Positions 19,257-30,386 are shown, counted from the first letter of the stretch. The stretch is DNA of 64,000 nucleotides from Agelas oroides (GCA_949130485.1 OX422184.1:20104824-20168823), one strand, 5' to 3'. Notes: generated from the sequence alone by a model not told the origin. Numbers and translations are program-made.

Positions 19257-22200
19257 ATGGCTTTTGTTGACCAGGGTGAATTTGAAGCTATGAAGACGCT
19301 GAGTGGTTGGGAAGCTGAGCGCTGTGATGAGCATCCGTTTCGTGCTAAAATCAAGGTGAGTACTTGAGCCGTTTTCGAGTTATCGTCGTTTGACAAGTGG
19401 TCTGAACAAAGAAAGAAAACGAAAAATGGTACTTTTGCTACCGCACACTTTTGCGTTTAGCTGTCTTCCGCGTGGCTTTTGGCCACTTATATGAGTCTTG
19501 CTGATCACAAAGGCACTCAAAGAGGATGTCTGGGCTCTTTAATAAGCTTTTGGCGTGTTTGTGGTGAAGTTATACGGCTTTTGCTTAAGTATTGCATATA
19601 TTGCGCGTCGGCGCCATCCCTACATAGAGAGTCTACCGACTCTCTGATATGCATGGGATTCCTATTATTATGCCTCAGAATATGCTAAATGGCAGGTTTA
19701 GCTAGTAGAAACTCAGCCAGTGGTACTCCAGCAGTCAAAAGCAGTCACCACACACTGACACAACTCCACCATTACAAATGAAAACAGTGTCCCTATACAG
19801 ACAGAGTGGTAACCAACAGCTGTAATAACAATATTTTTTTTAAAATTGACCATTACACACACTGACCTGCTGACCTGTACACAGAAGAAAACAAAAATCA
19901 TGAAAATATATGGTAATTATAATTACAATTATAATTATGCAGTGTGTCTTTATAATACAACCTACTGATCACCCTAAAAGTAGGAAGGATTGCAGAGCGG
20001 AAATGACGTAACGACCTAAAATACAGCAAGATGGCAACTTATCAGCTGCCTGTGTACCGGTTGCGTTTTCGTCTCTGGAGTTGATACTTGTCGCCTAATG
20101 CGAGTAAGTGAGGCTTCGTCAGATACAGTATGAACGTATAAAACTCTTTAACCGGGTACTACCTGTCAATATCAATGCTGTAGCGAAGGATTTTGTGAAA
20201 AGTTCCTGGAAAGCCGATTTGTATTGCCCGAGGATGGCCCACTTGAGGAGCTCTCGTTCCGCGCAGGAGGCTCTAACAGAAAAGTTACTGTGTCTGCAGA
20301 CACCATGATGCAAGGAGAATGTGATGGTGGGCCAAGTGGACTGAAATAAGGTATGAACAAAGTTTCCGTGCCAAACTTTCTTGGCCTGATAAATAAAATT
20401 AAAGTGATTGAGAACGAAAAGTGGGGTTTGATAGCTTGTGATACTTGTTAAAACACAATGATGGATATTGCAAAGCATTGCTTGACTGCTACTGGTTGTC
20501 CTGGAGCACAAGACAGAGCAGTAAGTATTTCCAGGCCTCAAACAAATGCAAGCTTCCTGTTGACTTGCGGCCTGCCTAGCTTGCTGATACTTGCGTAAGC
20601 AAGAGGAAGCTGCAGGGAGCCTAGGAACAAGGCTTGACTAGTAGTCCAAACTGCTTTAAGGTGGCGGTGAAGTCTTTCGGCAGAGGTTAACGAAAACATA
20701 AACTTGGGTTACAGTCAGGACCAGGGTTACTCCTAGTTTCAGGGTTAGGGTTTGCTTTAGGACAATCTTGCTTTGCCTAATTTTAAAAATGGTTTTAGTG
20801 GCTCAGTAATATATTCATGAACCTAAAATTTCCACTCCTATCTACACACTCCCTGTAGGTAGCGTCCTAACCACCAATGTATCTCAAATCAGTCTGTGCC
20901 AGCTTTTATTCAGAGCTACTCTCAAAGTCAGGCTAGACTCATGTTTGTCACTACTCTTGGAATGGACAACTTTGACTGCACCAAAATGAATGCACATTTC
21001 AAAAAATTCACAGCTTGTCTACGGGAGGGGCTCATTCACGAGTGGAAGCAAGCATTACTAGCCCCACCTCTCCCCCTTATGTCGCTAATTTTTAAACAAC
21101 TCACGGCTCTGTTCCACACATAACTACCGTTCAGCTCCCTTGGGTACCAGAGCGCGTAGCACCAACGACAAATTGCCGGCGGCGTATTCTAGTTAAAGCC
21201 CAGCCCAGCACTCGAAGCACCTGGCCACGGTCACCAACTAGGCTAGGCATACGGCCGCGAAACATGGGCCTACTCAACAAATACAGTCTTGGCCACTGTG
21301 GTAAGTCGATCTAAGCTTATCTTCAAAGTTCCGACCTTCCGCCAGGCCACATCTTAACTATAAACTGATTATTGGATGTCAATGCCGACAGGAAATGGGG
21401 AAAATCCCCAATTTTACGGACAGCGATCAGATGAAGACCCCCAAAACTGACTATTCGCTACAATTTTAACAAGACAAAGAAGTCTATCAGCTTGGATTCC
21501 AGGTTTGTCGACCTTGAAAGTAACAGGGTTCTCTGCCACCTTAAGTTGCCAGGCAGCTTTCTATTACAAGCTGGGGGTGTGCTTTAATTTGACCCATTGT
21601 GTGGCCGAATTGAGATACTAGCATAGACTTGTGCTCAGCCATCCATGCCCCCCCCCCCCCCCCCCCCCCGGCAGAGAACGTCAGGTGGCTTGACAGAATT
21701 TCTTGTCATGAAGGCGTGTCTGGGAAATGCATAATTATTGTGCCAAAATTGCAATTATCAGACCTATTTGCTGTCACTTTGAAGTAGTCATCGACATTCC
21801 TTAGCCATCGAAGCAATTTCTCACTGATGTTGAATGAGGCTCTTTATTTTATCTCTTCAGGTACTCTCCTCTTCAGCATGTACTTCTACGAATGGGCAAG
21901 ATGAAACGGTGGACTGAAGGAGTAAGTGGATGCACCTTTTCCAGGCCTTCAGTCTTTGATTGCGTACAGTATGCAAGGGGAAGACTTGGGAGTTATTGCA
22001 AGACTATTAATTAGGTCATGCCATATCCCCACTTCTATCTACCCAACATCACCTTATGCAACAATATCTCCACCTCTGGTGACCTAAACTGATTAGTCTC
22101 GACCCCAGACCCCACCGTCTCATGAGGAGAAACGATCTGGTGAACCGAATCAAATATCTTGGGCTTGCGTATACTTTTGCGACAGTGTCACCTAGCAACG

Positions 22201-22910
22201 TTCAAAACATTTTACGCTAAACCCGCTCAAAAAAGGTACACTTACTCGAGTAGATTTTACTGTTGTAAGGGAAGTGCTACGTAAGATCTTGCAATCTCAT
22301 TGGTCATTACCACTTTTGGGGAATAAGCCCCAAAAGTTCAACTTCATTCACCAGACCGTTTCTTACCGGGAGGTGCACACAGGCTGGGCACAAGACTGCC
22401 CTTGGATGGACAATACTAGATTATTAGTTTCCTATCCCTGCCCACATGCCTCTGGCATGCCTGCCTAATTCATAACGCCTTGTGCAGTTGTATTTTGTTC
22501 GTTATGCTGCTTTCCAATTCAGCTTCATCGATTTCGTTCATTGGATGGAAAATCATGGTCAGGTATGATGTATCCAACTGCTCCCGCCTCACAGCCTTGT
22601 TCAACCTGTAGCTAAAAACGAGAATGAGGCAAAACATTCAAGTATTGAATGCACAGGAAGTCTTCACTCAGTGCTGAACGGAGTGTGACAGTGGGTATGG
22701 CCTGAAAACAAGGCGACCAATCCAATGTTAACATTTGATGTCACATGACTTGTGCTAAAGTAATATTTGAGGCTTGTCATGACCCAAATATCTACTACTT
22801 GCTTTTTTATACCCTTCACAGGAATGAAGTTAGTGTCGATGGTGCTGAGAGTGAGATTTGCTGCATTGTTATTGATGTCCTTTGGCTTGTACTATATTCT
22901 CGAGAAATAA
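19257..22910 (+). CDS. Small four-exon gene, probable single-pass membrane protein
   Basis: Exons 19257-19355, 21877-21921, 22523-22562 and 22822-22910 join in phase (0, 0, 1) through donors GTGAGT, GTAAGT and GTATGA and pyrimidine-rich AG acceptors, giving about 90 aa. The start reads MAFVDQGEFEAMKTLSGWEA; the middle is basic (RMGKMKRW, HRFRSLDGKSW); the last exon encodes a hydrophobic helix (RFAALLLMSFGLYYI) and stops after Leu-Glu-Lys. A short basic protein with one C-terminal helix could sit in an organelle or ER membrane, but I do not recognise the family. An AATAAA overlaps the stop codon. The 2.5-kb first intron holds a TTAA transposon and a decayed minus-strand signal exon. Further exons in that intron, or a chance chain of exons, cannot be ruled out. 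Confidence 0.55.
19713..19772 (-). pseudogene. Decayed copy of the gene A signal-peptide exon
   Basis: On the minus strand this stretch aligns with gene A exon 1 over about 50 bp: GTTGTGTCAGTGTGTGG, then TTTTGACTGCTGGAGTACCA against CTCTTGACTGCTGTAGTAGCA. A small shift breaks the frame, and the donor reads GGCTGAG where the live copy has GGTAAG. It suggests that another SRCR-type gene once began here, inside what is now an intron of the plus-strand gene. Confidence 0.6.
20031..20350 (+). other. Uncertain coding-like segment
   Basis: A short frame from the ATG at 20032 (MATYQLPVYRLRFRLWS, stop) is followed by open stretches in two other plus frames (20108-20308, and about 20152-20349 ending ...DGGPSGLK and a stop). 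A 140-residue minus-strand frame overlaps. I cannot join these into a gene with clear splice sites, nor recognise a family. It may be a small exon, a decayed gene or chance. Confidence 0.2.
20656..21544. mobile_element. TTAA-flanked non-autonomous transposon, copy 1
   Basis: The element begins TTAAGGTGGCGG and ends GCCACCTTAA, i.e. a TTAA target plus short AGGTGGC inverted ends, as in piggyBac/Kolobok-type elements. It shares most of its interior, in opposite orientation, with 48837-50080. An internal frame (20896-21123) is conserved between copies with many matching residues, but it has no recognised domain. It lies in intron 1 of the plus-strand gene. Confidence 0.75.
21650..21669. repeat. 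Poly-C tract
   Basis: About 20 C in a row, in the first intron of the plus-strand gene. No function inferred. Confidence 0.8.
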
Positions 22911-22911
22911 A
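22906..22911 (+). promoter_or_regulatory. AATAAA polyadenylation signal
   Basis: AATAAA overlaps the TAA stop of the plus-strand gene (GAGAAATAAACGG). If used, the 3' UTR would be only about 10-30 nt. The single hexamer match is suggestive only. Confidence 0.4.
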
Positions 22912-23511
22912 CGGATTTTGACCGTCAGCGGAATGGCTGGGTTGTAGCGTGGCTGTAACTGCCTCTGGGCAGGCTATGGGAAAGCGACCAGTGTGATACG
23001 TATTGGTGCTAAGACTGTCTATAGACCTGTAGCCTCAAACCCAGGATGTTTGTAAGGGAAAGAGCCTCCTGGTAACTTGCCTGGGTTCAAACTGTGTACG
23101 GATACAGCTGCACCTGTACAGGCCATGAATATTGGGTAATGCATGTGATATTTGATCATAGCCACGTGACGGATTACGAAATGGCGAACATAAACTCTCG
23201 TGTAGTATCTCTCTTGCAACCCACACTAAGAAGTCTACCGGGCTCTCCTATCCGAATTCTAACCCATAGCTGCTCCCAGAATAACTCAAATGTTGCACCA
23301 CACCTTGAGGTTGAACCACTACCTGTCTCCTCCCTCTCCACAGCAGCCCAGCCCTTCCTGCCTGCACCCTCGCAAGCTACAGCTCCCCTCGTCGCAAATA
23401 ATGCTCTCGAAGAACAACCTACTATTGTTAATGATGAGTTGGCCAAACACTCGCTAGACGAAGATTGTCTCCCTGGAGACGACAGCTGTAATAACAAATT
23501 CAAATGTCAAC

Positions 23512-23646
23512 TGCAAATGCGGCACTACCATTGATGACGGCTCCCAGATGGTCCAGTGTGAGACATGTGGCTCTTGGTCACACCTTCACTGTGCTGGTCT
23601 CACTGCCCCAAATGCAAAAAAGGCCACCTTTAAATGCCATATCTGC
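23512..23646 (+). pseudogene. PHD-type zinc finger of retroelement ORF1
   Basis: The frame reads C-x-C-GTTIDDGSQMVQ-C-x2-C-GSWSHLH-C-AGL ... FK-C-x2-C. The Cys4-His-Cys3 spacing with a Trp before the His is the PHD finger pattern. It lies in a different frame from the upstream ORF1 start, so a frameshift near 23500 separates them. The downstream part, rich in Ser, Thr and Lys, is still open to 23817. Confidence 0.8.
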
Positions 23647-24875
23647 AACCCCTCCACACAGAAGAAGTCGACACAGTGTGCATCCAGCACGAAGTCCAGC
23701 ACGAAGTCCAGCAAGTCAACCAAGAAGTCTAGTCCCCCCCCCAACCATTCCTGCTGCTACCACATCTACTACCACTCCTGCTGCCACACCTGCACCCCCC
23801 AATACAATACTAGGTGAGAGTAATTCTTCTTCAGTAGTAACTCTGCACGATCACTGCCTGTGCCTTGTGGGTAGCTCCTGTGACATCTGCCGCACAGCAC
23901 ACCCAGTGGCTCTGGCCACTAAAGCTGAAGTAGACTCCCTCCTATAACAGGTACTTGACCTAGAAGTGTGCCTAAAATCAGAGAACAAATCCCTGTGCTT
24001 GCAGGTCCTGACCTTAGAAGAGCGAAATGATCACCTGGACAGTGAAATTGCTATGCTGAGGTCAAATATAAATGCTAAAGCAAAGCCTTCCAGTACTAGC
24101 AACAAAGGCCATCATAAGGGAGCCCCACCAAAAAGCAGTCTCCCCCTCACAGCAAAATCCCTCCCCCACAGTTCAATCCCGCCCCCATCTCCAATAGAAA
24201 ACCCCACCCCCAACCCTCACGCTACTGAACATGCTGTAACTGAACCCGCCCCACCACCAAAGTCCTTTCGTATTGTCTGGGGTACTCAGTGGTGATGCAC
24301 ACCTGAAGTCCTGCTTAGGGCTATTTCCCCCATGCTACCCAAAGAAGACTCCAAGAATGTAGTTGTCAAAAAGTCCTATAGACAATCCAATGGGAAAAGT
24401 AAATGGTGGTTTACTGTTATTGTCCCGCCCAGCACCTTGCCTATCATTGAAGAAGTTTAGCCTGCTCTACAAGCTAGGTCACGCTGGTCGCTGCAAATCT
24501 CTCTACGTAAGCACCACCTCCCCCCCTCCCACCTGCCCTCTCCTCCCAATGCTACTATCCCAAATTCTATACCACTTCACCCAGCTATACCCACACTTCC
24601 AGACTCTGATAAGTACCCTGCCCAGCCTCACGCATCATCATCATCTACCAGCACTCACTGCCCCCCTTCTAGTCCTCATGCTGAGAGTATAATCCACCCC
24701 CCACACTCACTACCTGAATCAGCACCATTGGCTCCCTCAGCCCCCTTTTTAGAGGGAACATCTTCACTCCTGGGAGGGCCCCCTCTGGGGCCTGCCCCCC
24801 AGGAGTAGCCGCATTACATCCCCCCCGTGTCCCTGCCAATAAGATACTCCTGACATCCTCCACAGGCACGGGGCA

Positions 24876-25212
24876 TCAACAACTTAGAGTAGGATGTCTT
24901 AACGTTAGAGGCTTAAAGGCCAACACTCACTATACCCACCAATTCCTCAACCAACACAACATTTTTGCCATCTCCAAGCACTGGCTCCAGACCTATGAAC
25001 TGCAATCTCTCTAAACTCTTCACCCTGACTTCAGTTTTTTATCCTCTGCCCCTCCTGCAGAAGAGGATGACCTCTACTGCAGGCCTAGACATCTTCGAGG
25101 TCATGGGGGAGTAGCAATCGCATGGAGGAAATCACTTGATCATCTCATCAGCAAGCTAGACAATTCCTCCTCTCATCGAGTGGTAGGCATTTTACTCCAA
25201 GCCCAACTTCCA
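24876..25212 (+). pseudogene. Truncated EEP endonuclease of the retroelement
   Basis: The frame reads LRVGCLNVRGLKAN, then FAISKHWL, a stop codon, and after about 30 residues RGHGGVAIAWRK, which are the usual N-terminal blocks of LINE endonucleases. The position normally occupied by the catalytic Glu (SEHWL in active elements) is Lys (SKHWL). The frame ends in a stop at 25210-25212 and homology stops there. The protein could not be active. Confidence 0.75.
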
Positions 25213-25405
25213 CTGACTATGCCGTGAGGCGCTAACTCCTGCATGGCCTACTTGCGTGGGTGGCGGATGAAAAACGGGTAGGTGATTCAAAACATTGCAG
25301 GATTGCCCAAGGCAGTTCCCGGCAGGAGTTTTTGAAAAGCTAACTGTAGCGCAATGCCCCGGGGCAAGAAAAAAGTTAACCCTGGCCATAACCTAATCCT
25401 AAACT

Positions 25406-25445
25406 AGTCTGGCGAATGCGCGCTTGGGTCTGGCTTCGCCAGACT
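25406..25445. mobile_element. 40-bp AG...CT hairpin element with 11-bp target duplication
   Basis: AGTCTGGCGAA at the left and TTCGCCAGACT at the right form 11-bp inverted ends around an 18-bp middle. The 11-bp flanks AATCCTAAACT and AACCCTAAACC match at 9 positions. The right flank overlaps the left flank of the next element. Confidence 0.6.
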
Positions 25446-25462
25446 AACCCTAAACCTCGCGT

Positions 25463-26057
25463 AGCCTCGTCCCAGGCTCTCTCCTCAAAAAGGCGGGGGG
25501 GAGGAGAGAGCCTGGTAACATCCGCTGGAAAAGTTGTCGACTTCCGGCGCCTTGCTCTGGCGGAACCAATCAGATTGCAGAACGAAACCACGTGTACACG
25601 TGACATTTTGTCCACTCAGCAAAAATTGTCAACTCGAAAAAGCGTAGACTACAGCTCGAAGGTTGGTGAAAAACAGTTTCCGGATGTGCGGAAGGGGCGC
25701 TAGTCCAGAGACTCCAACTTCGAAGTTCTCTGTAGTTGGTTTGCGGGACCGACTCGCTCACCATACTTTGCAGCTCCGAGTTTACATGTACAAAGTGCGT
25801 CACGGAACTTAACAGAGCTGCGGATGCCTCGAAGACGAGGAGCGAAATTGTAAATAGCTCGCGCTGCTACCAGGTATAGTACCGATATTGCATGGCAGCT
25901 TATTAAATCACATGACAATTACTACTAAAGTGGGAGCGTCCTACGTTGATCACATGAATGATGACGCGCAGGAAGTCGACAGCTTTTCTCGCGCGAATGT
26001 TACCAGGCTCTCCCCCCCCCCCCCCGTTTTCGAGGAGAGAGCCTGGGGACGAGGCTA
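25463..26057. mobile_element. 595-bp element with AGCCTCGTCCCAGGCTCTC ends and exact 11-bp duplication
   Basis: The ends AGCCTCGTCCCAGGCTCTC and its complement GAGAGCCTGGGGACGAGGCT (one unpaired base) are inverted repeats. Both flanks are AAACCTCGCGT (25452-25462 and 26058-26068), an exact 11-bp target-site duplication. Inside are G and C runs and CpG-rich sequence, and an extra copy of the end motif near 25505. No transposase. Duplications of 9-11 bp are typical of Mutator-like elements; family assignment is inference. Confidence 0.8.
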
Positions 26058-26454
26058 AACCTCGCGTGGGTATACCCCCGGTAATTTCGCGGTGCCGTTA
26101 ATCCGACTTGATCGCTTAGCTGTCCCCAGTGATGCCTTATACTTGTAAACGTCGTAAAAACGACGAACGAGCACCGCCATCATACTTTTCACCATGTTCA
26201 GCATGAATATCAAAGGTGACCGGAAATACCCCATTAATTGTATTTTCTCATATTTAGAACACAACTTTTAAAAAACAATTTTCCCATGTTCGTGAACCAC
26301 CGATTGAAGCGAGTTGTTTGCAGCAAGTAGTACATACTTAGTAGTGTCAGCGACCACTATTTAGCAAGCTCTTCATTGTGTACTTTTTGGCACTGTGCTC
26401 GAGTAAACTTGTAAGAGTCAAAGAGTGACCGGAATTACCCCTTTTTACCTTACC

Positions 26455-26815
26455 CAGATTTGCTGCAATGGAGTTGTTCAGTCGCGAGGCATCTCCACGT
26501 CTTGCTGTGGAACATTTGCGTACAATACTCGCACCCATGCAGATTTGCTGCAATGGGATACTTCAGTCGGGAGGCATCTCCACGGCTTGCTGTACAACAC
26601 GTGCGTACAATACTCACACCGATATTTGCTGCGATTGTAGGATTTATTCATGAGGTATTAAAACAGTTTCTTGTAAATGAACTTGATTTTAGGAGTGTTA
26701 GAACATTACACCTTGCTGAAAAGAAATTTGTAAGTTTGTATCATACTGCGTGGGAAGTTAAAAGAAGCCGCCACGGGGTACAAATCCCATGTACACCGTG
26801 GCGGCACCTGTGATC
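26455..26815 (+). other. Tandemly duplicated start region with an open frame
   Basis: CAGATTTGCTGCAATGG occurs at 26455 and 26540 (85-bp spacing), so two ATG starts encode near-identical peptides, MELFSREASPRLAVEHLRTI and MGYFSREASPRLAVQHVRTI. From the second ATG (26553) a frame of about 86 residues runs to a stop at 26811-26813, but its end is made of a hairpin repeat (26767-26806, GCCGCCACGG pairing with CCGTGGCGGC). It could be a small gene or first exon. I recognise no family. Confidence 0.3.
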
Positions 26816-26927
26816 CTAGTTGTCTCATATGGTAGTCCAGCCCGTTCACATAGCCGAAGCCTCACAATCGTTGTTGCTATAAGCAACTGTGCTAATCAGA
26901 TCAATTATGATAAGCCAGCTGTACCAT

Positions 26928-27060
26928 GGCTTCTTAATGGATATGATGTTGTACCACCCTCGGGTTAATAATGTCCTTCCTCGGGTTTCGCCCTCGGAAG
27001 GACATCATTAACCCTCGGATGGTACAATCGCCATACCCATTAAGAAGCCATGGTACAACT
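26928..27060. mobile_element. Hairpin MITE
   Basis: The arms TGTACCATGGCTTCTTAATGG and the complement CCATTAAGAAGCCATGGTACA enclose a second perfect stem (AATGTCCTTCCTCGGG against CCCTCGGAAGGACATC). The whole 133 bp could fold on itself. It abuts the next element at 27062. Confidence 0.75.
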
Positions 27061-27061
27061 A

Positions 27062-28156
27062 CAGTGCTCCAAAGCAAGAGAGCAAAATTTTAGAAATTTT
27101 TCAAATTATATAGTAAAGCCCTCCTATCATCATATTTACACATATAAACGGTACGAATCATCGTTATTTGCACGTACACGGCCTGAGTAGCGAGTTCTAG
27201 CTTCTCTATATACTTGCCATACTTAAGAAGAGCCGTTGTGACGTCACAGATAATTTGTGATGTCACAGATGTGCACTACGATGACAAAAAACCATCAGCC
27301 AGCTAGAATTTCTCGTATTCGAACCGAGTATTAGCTACAAGTTCGATTAACTAGGCTTCCTGGAAAACGTGGCAAGCTCAACTACAACCGGTTCTTCTCA
27401 GAGCCAACTCACAACTTCCTTCATCACCCTAGCAACCAGGAAGTGAGTCCTCGGAGTCAAGCAGTACTGCACAATGTCAGCAACGTGCGCTCTACCACGA
27501 GAAACTGTAAGATTTTATACTCTGCACCTAGAGCCAGTGAACGGGGATCAATGAAGTCAGCAGCCATACTATTCACTTAGCCACGCGTTGTGGTTGATGA
27601 AATCATGAAAGGAACGCCCACCCATGATACGTCACTAAAATGGCTGAAAGTTACTATTTCCATGCAAAAGTGCTCCCATACCTTCCAGGAAGGTTTCTAT
27701 TCTAAGAAAAGTACTTGAAACAAAACTTTAACCTATCTAAAAGCCATCTTTCACATAAATCCTGTTAACTCACAGTTTTGTGGCTCTACTATGCTAAACA
27801 CTTTTGCCCCTCAAAAATCAGTTTTTAGGGATTTTCCTGACAATGCTTGGGAGTGAAGCCTGTTGACTACCTTCATAACAAACTTCCAAGTAAAGGCTAC
27901 TTTCACACCACATCTGGACACTTAACTTCAAGAAACAGGGCTATACTATGCTAAACACTTTTTCTGAATGAGGTGACTTTTGGCAGCCATATTGGACAAG
28001 GAGACATCACGTGACACTTAATTAAATTAGGGGAAACATAACAAGTGTTGGGTCATTTCTTTTATGTACTTTGTAAACACATTTGATGTGTGTGTCAAGC
28101 ATTACAGCTAAAAGTTTCCAAAATTGAAAAATGTACTCTCTTGCTTTGGAGCACTG
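27062..28156. mobile_element. 1.1-kb TA-flanked inverted-repeat element
   Basis: The ends CAGTGCTCCAAAGCAAGAGAG are perfect inverted copies and are flanked by TA on both sides (27060-27061 and 28157-28158), as in Tc1/mariner elements. The interior has no transposase and reads as non-coding, with a GTGACGTCACAG-type palindrome near 27240. Non-autonomous. Confidence 0.8.
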
Positions 28157-29534
28157 TATAACATGTACATGCATGGTGCATGACTTAGACTATATTGTTT
28201 GCAATCTAAATATTTTAATATTAATGATCACAGTGTAATAGATAGGGTTAGGGTTACTACATTGTGTATTAAAAACCAATGGTATAGCCTCATCAGGTAC
28301 AAGCAGTAGAATACACATGTAATTTTTATGATGGCTTGTGCACATGTATTATGCAAGAACTCTTGGAAAGTATCTGATATATACTGCTGCTACTTTATCA
28401 TCCATAGCTTCTCCCATGCGTATTTGGTATTAGTTGCTGTATTATTACATGTAAGCACTTGCAATTGTTAGCTCTTCAGCTGCAGAGGAGATATTTTGCA
28501 AATCTAGTGACATGTAATGATGTAATGTACTAATTATAAGACAGCTACAGCACCTCATAGTTCAGTGAATTGATCAAGCTGTGTACCATCAGTTAAAATT
28601 CACTCAGTGGATACACCAAGTGAGTTGCAAATGGACAGCAAACAATTTTCCTAAGTAGTTTGTTAAACTATTTAGTTTTCTTGCATGGTGCCTGTGAACA
28701 AATTTTGCACTAAAGATGAACAGTTACAGCACTTTTCGATACACATGCTCAGTTTTGCATAAAATAATCATTTATCATTTGTGGATGTGCTCTACGAGAA
28801 GAAGACATACCAGGAGCTAGTTTAGGTCAGCGTGATAGCTACAAGCACATTAACTATTCCTGCACTCAAAAGAGCATGATGTGCTCTTGCTGCAGTCAGG
28901 GCGTTATTTTCACTGCTTTGTTAAAAATATCTACCTTGATTAAAAGTACACACAATTTTTGTCACGTTTCATTACTTTTGTGCAAATTGTTGAAGTATTA
29001 CATAGCTATAACATTCAAGTTGTGATTCCGCTCACAGTTGCTTTAGTAATATTCAACCAAGGTACAACCAGTTCTGTATACTAGATTAGTTGTCCAATGG
29101 GATGGTACAGGTTTTTGTTTGGAACTTAGTCCCAACTTCGCCAGAAATGCAACTATTTATGGCCATGTTTTAAGATTTGTCAAGCCTAGTACAGGGATTA
29201 TACTAGATATCTAAAAAGGGAAAAACCTTCATTGAACTGAACTGGTACAGACTATCCTTCACAGCGAGTTTCATTCTGATCGGTCTCAAAGTCGCTTGTA
29301 GTGGCTGCAATATTGCACTAAAAAGTGTTTTTAGCCAAAACTGTTACTTTTTCAAAGACATACCACTTGCTGTACTCATTCAATCTCATTGATATGGGTA
29401 CCATTGGAATCATAGTTTCATGCTACTTTTAAAAGTTTGTTGTGATTGTGATAAGCAAATTTTCACTCCGACATTGCTACTCAAGCCTTGGTTGCAATGT
29501 AGAAGTGCTCCAGCTAAAGGCAAGAAAACTGAAT
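28157..29534. other. Intergenic, nothing recognised
   Basis: AT-rich sequence without long frames or clear repeat ends on either strand. Confidence 0.4.
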
Positions 29535-29730
29535 TGGTGGAAAGTTAAGGTCAGTTGTTGGCTAAACAGTTATCTCTACTCTAGTAGCTAGTAGTCTTAC
29601 ATTTAATGTAAGACTACTAGAGTAGAGATAACTGTTTCTAGTAGCTAGTAGTCTTACATTAAATGTAAGACTACTAGCTACTAGAGTAGAGATAACTGTT
29701 TAGCCAACAACTGATCTTAACTTTCCACCA
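29535..29730. repeat. 196-bp near-perfect palindrome with nested copies
   Basis: The left end TGGTGGAAAGTTAAGGTCAG is the near-exact complement of the right end, and the match continues inward. The centre carries the unit CTAGTAGTCTTACATT and its complement four times in alternating orientation. It is a palindrome inside a palindrome and could form a long cruciform or hairpin. Confidence 0.85.
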
Positions 29731-29778
29731 GACCTGGGTCAATGGCTACATAAGGAATGGATAAAACTCTGAGCAGCT

Positions 29779-30038
29779 AATCCTTCCTGTATGATCATCC
29801 TTCCCAATCTGCCGGAGAAGAGGTATCAATCCTTATCACCGTTGACATGTTCAGTATGTTGAGGCAAGTGAAAACTGTGGAGAAAATGTTGAACACACAG
29901 GTCATAGCTGGGAAAAATGAAGTCATCCTGGAATTTGACAAAGAGAATGCCCCCATCTCCATGGTGGAAATGCGATTTTACAGGTCACCAGTCTTTACAT
30001 GGCTGTTAATGGCATTCATGACCTACAAATACGCCTAA
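29779..30038 (+). other. Open frame, possible lone exon
   Basis: After a TAA near 29778 the frame is open for about 85 residues, including EEVSILITVDMFSMLRQVK and VILEFDKENAPISMVEMRF, with a balanced and plausible protein composition. Potential donors (AG|GTCACC near 29981) exist, but I cannot place partner exons or name a family. Confidence 0.25.
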
Positions 30039-30386
30039 ACATAGAGCTAGGATGTTAATGAGATTCATAGTCTTATAATGACATTCATGGCACGCCTGAC
30101 ACGGGTTACAATCAGTGAAAGGTTAGAGGCCTAAGGCTAAATACAAGTTTAGCTACTCCGAAACTTCTGACTCCAAATTTTAGCTCTTTTACCAACACTA
30201 ACTCTTTAACAATTATTGTAGGCTATTTGATGGAAGTCATTATTAGCTTATGGATACCTTCCTTGGTCCGTATGTTCCACTTCTGCTTGGAGCTAGCACT
30301 GGAAGTTGAGTCAAAGCTTTATTGACAGGGTTCATGACCTTGGCCACATCCACTCATTAGCGGCGTCGGGCCCTCCGTCCAGAGAT

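Larger units (their letters stand above)
23178..25212 (+). mobile_element. Dead non-LTR retrotransposon, 5' half only
   Basis: The remnant starts at an ATG (MANINSRVVS...), runs through a Pro/Ser/Ala-rich ORF1 with a PHD-type zinc finger and a coiled-coil-like stretch, and ends in the middle of an apurinic endonuclease-like (EEP) domain. ORF1 is broken by frameshifts (near 23500 and 23815) and stops (near 24292 and 24460), and the endonuclease by stops. No reverse transcriptase is present. A PHD finger in ORF1 followed by an EEP endonuclease fits CR1/L2-like LINEs; clade assignment is inference. Confidence 0.75.

Noticed and set aside
20119..20541. 140-residue minus-strand frame
   Set aside because: Length alone is modest. 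It overlaps plus frames of similar quality, has no recognisable domain, and does not continue across splice sites.
23174..23503. 109-residue minus-strand frame
   Set aside because: Antisense shadow of retroelement ORF1 on the plus strand.
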